Below, piece after piece: positions 60,529-64,000 of a stretch of DNA of 64,000 bases (position 1 is the stretch's first letter; the number at the start of each line of letters is the position of its first letter). Both the position numbers and the translations under genes were made by a program. The notes beneath the pieces are model-generated. The model searched no databases. It was not told the origin of the DNA and saw only the letters and a list, made by a program, of their open reading frames with translations. The stretch comes from Phaeosaccion multiseriatum (lineage: Eukaryota; Ochrophyta, other classes), in NCBI GenBank assembly GCA_965112735.1, contig OZ218963.1, positions 2,604,001 through 2,668,000 on the forward strand. Direction: 5' to 3'.

Positions 60529-63500
60529 CTATCTAGTTTGTGTCCGCTTTCGTGTGCGCGCGGAGCGCGGCGGCTTAGTGGCCGATCGCGTCGTAGTCTT
60601 GCGCAGATAGGCTCGGACTGCGCTGATCAACTGCTTGTCCTGATGGTGCTGCAGGTAGGTCTCCAGTAAACGTGGAGTATCTTCGTGCAGCGCCTCGATG
60701 GGCTCCTCGCTATTCTCGAGGGCGTCAAAGCCACGCCACTTAACAATGACGTGCCATGAATCATCTGCGTGCTTAACGAGGCCTTCAAAGGCCTCCACCA
60801 CAAAGTCTTGGGTGTTATACGAAATCTGTTGAAGTACGTCGGTAGTGACGTTAACGTGAGCACCGCAGTAGTAGCGGAGCCGGCTGATGTGTACCTCATA
60901 GGTACGCTTCTTGCCCACAAGCTCCTCCACCTTGTACACGTGTTGCTCAAGGGCTTCAAGCACTCGGCAGGGCCCATGCCACTTGCCTAGTATCTTGCTT
61001 GTAGGCCCTACTGTTGCAACGAGTACGTAGACTCCGACCTGAAACAGCGTCTCGCTGTTGAGCTGCTTAGCTCTGGCCAAGTCCTGACGATGCTCTGCAC
61101 CACGTCTGCCACTCATCAACCTCTGGTTGATGCCATCGCGCTTGTGATCGCGGAGGGTAGTCAGTTGGCGCGCCGCCTCGGCACGCTGCCCCTCCTTCCT
61201 CTGATGGAGTTGTGTCGCAAGGGTGTCTCTCTGCGCCGGGGTCAGCTGCAGTAGCCGAACCTTTTGCATCCGATCCGCGTCGTGGATCAAAATCGTGTCG
61301 AGAGGCCGCTGTGGTACGTGACCACTGTGCAGCTGGATGGGAGACAAGTTAGACCGACTGCTCTTGTTGGAGCTGTTCTCAACAGCCTCCATCACTGGCA
61401 GTAGCTGCGGCCATGTCTCGGGCGGCTGCCGTAGTTCAGACATCATTGATTTCATGATCTTCTGCAGTGTCTGTACACCACGCTCGCCCAATCCTCGACT
61501 GTATGGGTTGTGTGCCACCACAAAGTGGTGGTTGCACCGCAAGAGCTGACTTAACTCACGTATCACCTCATTTAGGAAATGACTGCCTCGGTCACTCTGC
61601 CACCTGGGCACTACGCCATGCTGTGCGAACCAGCGCAACAGATCGCGTGCACACACTCGTGCAGTAGCTTCCAAACATGGCTCATACATTGACAATGATG
61701 AAAAATCATCAAAGATGCACAGCACTTGCTTGACCTGAAGCTTCATGAACCCTTCTGGGGACTCTGCCCATATGACTCCATCGCCAATCTTGACGAAGTC
61801 AAACCAGATGAGTTGCTGGGGTCCAGTGGCGTGCCATTGAGCTAGCAGGGGGCGAGGCACTCTCTCGCCCTTGCCGTTGGTGAGGCAGTGGAGACAGTTC
61901 TGAACGAGGCTGCGCACGTCCTTGTCTAGCGACTGCCAGATGAACTTCTCCTTAAGAGCACTCAGGGTGTTTGTCTCTCCCTGATGGCCCATCATACCCT
62001 GATGGCCAGTCACACACAGCCTCAGGTGCATGTCTTCCGCCTTGGCTCCCACCGAGGGAATTCAAATGCGGGTGCTGTCAGCGGGGTTGCTCGTCGGATG
62101 GCACGCTCGAATCAACCCGTCGTCGCCAACTGATGAGAGGAGCAGGCGGCGCCCGTTCTCTCCCACCTCCTTGCTAGCCTGCTGGAGCTCCTGAAGAGCG
62201 TCGGCCTGCAGACTGGCAATCTCAGTTGTGGAGGGCCAAGTGAAGTCGTCACACATAGTGTCAAACACTTGCATGGGTCCAAACTTGCCCAAGGCGAGCA
62301 CACTAGGGGTGAGGCTCACCGGGTGCGTGTACCGCCTGCTAATGGGGTCGGCCCAATCATGGAGATGACCAGGGAAGTGGACAATGACGTAGTCAAAGCT
62401 CTGAAGGCGCACGGCCTGACGCTGCAGCCTGTCCCTCATGGGCTTAGTCATGCCAGGGTACTTGCTGTCGTTGCTCATCATGAACGCCAAGTTGCGATGG
62501 TCGCAAAAGATGTGCACTTTCTGTGCCCCGACCAAAGCGTACTCGTTCTGGATCAAGCCTCGTAGTGTCGCGTCTCCTTCCTTGTCGATGGTGGCACGCC
62601 TCAGCTCTGCGCCTTCAAAGGCGCCTGAGCCGAAGGCCACCGGGATGTGGTTCATCTCATGTACCGGAAGGCACAGCTCTTTGGGGTCTATGTATGTAAT
62701 CATACATCCCCAGTAGAGGTCACTAGCATCTGGGAATACCAGTGCCAGTTTGGTTGGGTCTGGGTGCGACAGCACCGTGTTCTGTGCAAGAACGCGCTTG
62801 ATCTGGAAGAAAGCGTCGTCGTGCTCTGTGCCCCACCCCACAGAAGCCAATGGAATCGTCTTGGCCACTGCCTTGGAGCGCTTGTGCTGATGAGGCTTAG
62901 CGTTAGCCTGCCCGAGGGCTTTGTTCAATAGCGCGTTCAAAGGACCCACTAGCTTAGCGAAGTCCTTGATGTATCGATGAAACCACTGCAGGCTGCAGAG
63001 GAAAGTCATCAAATCTCCAGCCGTCTCTGGGGCCGCGAGACTGGTCAGGCCCTGCACTCTGGCGGGGTCATGTCGCGTGCCGCGTCGGTCGTGCACGCGG
63101 CCAAGGAACTTGAGCTCGCTACCGAAACGGAACGAGTTCAATCCTATCTTGATGTTGGCACTGTGGAGGCGCTTCATCGTCAATCGAGTGAGACTCACCA
63201 TCTCCTCTCCCACCTTTGCCCAGTACGCTACGTTGTCAATGTAGACGGCGTGGGTCTTGCACAACTCTTTGCGAAAGAGGTGGGTCATCTGGCCTTGGAC
63301 GTAAGCGCCCGAGTTCTTAGCCCCCTGGGGTACTCGAGTTGGCGTCACTTTGCCATTTGGGAATATATAGGTGTGAGCAACTTGGCTCAACTTGCCTAGT
63401 GGGAATTGCCAATACATGTCAACCCCATCTATCTCGATGAATCATAGGCAACCCAACATGGAGGCTACGGCGTCTTCAATGTTCATCATCCCAAAATCGA

Positions 63501-64000
63501 CCTTCTGTACCTTTTCATTGACTTCGCGAAAGTCGCAGACGATACGGTACTTGCCTGGCTTGCCGGGTTTGCCCACTGCAAACGCCGGGCTGCCATGAGC
63601 GCTCTGCGGGTTGCTATAACCCAGGCCTTTGTCTATCAACTTGTTGCAAAAGTCATTTACAAAAGCACCCTTTGCGCCTTGTTGCCTTATGGGGAGACGG
63701 GAGCTCGGTACCTTATTGGTAAACGTCACCTCCATTGGCTCTACGTTAGCGGGGCCGTCGCTAAAGAGCAACTCTTCCCGCCACACGTCGAACTCTAAGA
63801 GAGCTTCCATCATTGGCTCTCTCAGCTCCGCAGGGAAATCATGATCAGTGACTGCTTTGTCCACAATGGGACCTAGCACCTCTCTACGGCGTGCCTCAGA
63901 AGGGGGAACTCCCTCTGATGGCCCTTGAATAGTATCCGGTACACCTTCACACTCTTCACGGTCTTTATTATTAAGCGGTTGGCCGCCTATGGCGCTAACC
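60529..64000 (-). pseudogene. C4 Pol: RT, RNase H, integrase, chromodomain, with two in-frame TGA codons
   Basis: One frame from the window edge to TAG at 60529, broken only by TGA near 63440 and at 62062-62064. RT: CDFREVNEKVQKVDFG, D-containing motif A (FIEIDGVDMYWQ), and active site YIDN (near 63232-63243) where YxDD is usual. RNase H: FPDASDLYWG, FCDHRNLAFM. Integrase: GHQGMMGHQG and CLHC zinc finger, then WFDF, SDRGSHF and GLGERGV as D, D, E. Chromodomain: VIVKWRGFDALENSEEP. The second TGA aligns with a Trp in C1 (PLWIPS). A recent copy with two nonsense changes is the simplest reading. Confidence 0.88.

Larger units (their letters stand above)
59117..64000 (-). mobile_element. Chromodomain gypsy C4 (5' end off window)
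   Basis: Minus-oriented. The 3' LTR (59117-60484, split by the H2 array) begins TGTGGTAGATTG on the minus strand and ends CAGCTTAGCACA. The purine tract TTGGGGGTAG is adjacent. Pol (60529 to the window edge) holds RT, RNase H, integrase and chromodomain. It inserted into the upstream part of X4; the far LTR is outside the window. Confidence 0.92.

Overview
The window is eukaryotic nuclear DNA, GC-rich and almost entirely made of transposable elements. Only three host loci stand out: a five-exon phosphatidylglycerophosphate synthase gene (7895-9661, minus), an NXPE-like secreted filamin/PC-esterase protein (29714-31609, minus), and a truncated, probably spliced unknown gene (28150-28721, minus). 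GT-AG introns, Ty3/gypsy and Ty1/copia LTR elements and a plant/bacterial-type PGP synthase fit a protist, most likely a unicellular alga or stramenopile-like organism. The sequence alone does not settle the lineage.

Layout. 1-5286: Ty3-type element X1 (plus), whose polyprotein carries a 3'-5' exonuclease domain between RNase H and integrase. 5446-7411: chromodomain gypsy C1. 7895-9661: PGP synthase. 11185-12012: end of chromodomain gypsy C2. 12013-27617: exonuclease-gypsy X2 (minus), broken by a hairpin-element cluster, by chromodomain gypsy C3 (20713-26528, itself split by copia P1) and by short hairpin elements. 28150-28721: unknown gene fragment. 29714-31609: NXPE-like gene. 31766-35185: copia P2. 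35349-36200: foldback element. 36392-43585: family F gypsy with a gag-only LTR element (G1) in its LTR and a huge GGA tract in its pol. 43586-45676: a 2.1-kb near-perfect inverted repeat bounded by two X-family LTRs. 45677-47403: gag-only and LTR debris. 47404-59116: X4 (minus), split by gag-only element G2 and by a hairpin cluster. 59117-64000: chromodomain gypsy C4 (minus), with an array of hairpin elements in its LTR.

How it fits together. X and C are autonomous-type gypsy lineages. The G elements encode only a zinc-knuckle, coiled-coil Gag-like protein and have LTRs related to those of family F, so F is their likely helper. Very short elements (H1-H4) have termini that are hairpins of 57-95 bp beginning TG and ending CA, with 4-bp target duplications like those of the gypsy elements here; a tRNA B-box-like motif lies just inside the terminus. 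They insert into one another and into every larger element. The two observations I rate highest are the exonuclease domain embedded in the X polyprotein and the hairpin-terminus mini-elements, including their apparent role at the centre of the 2.1-kb palindrome.
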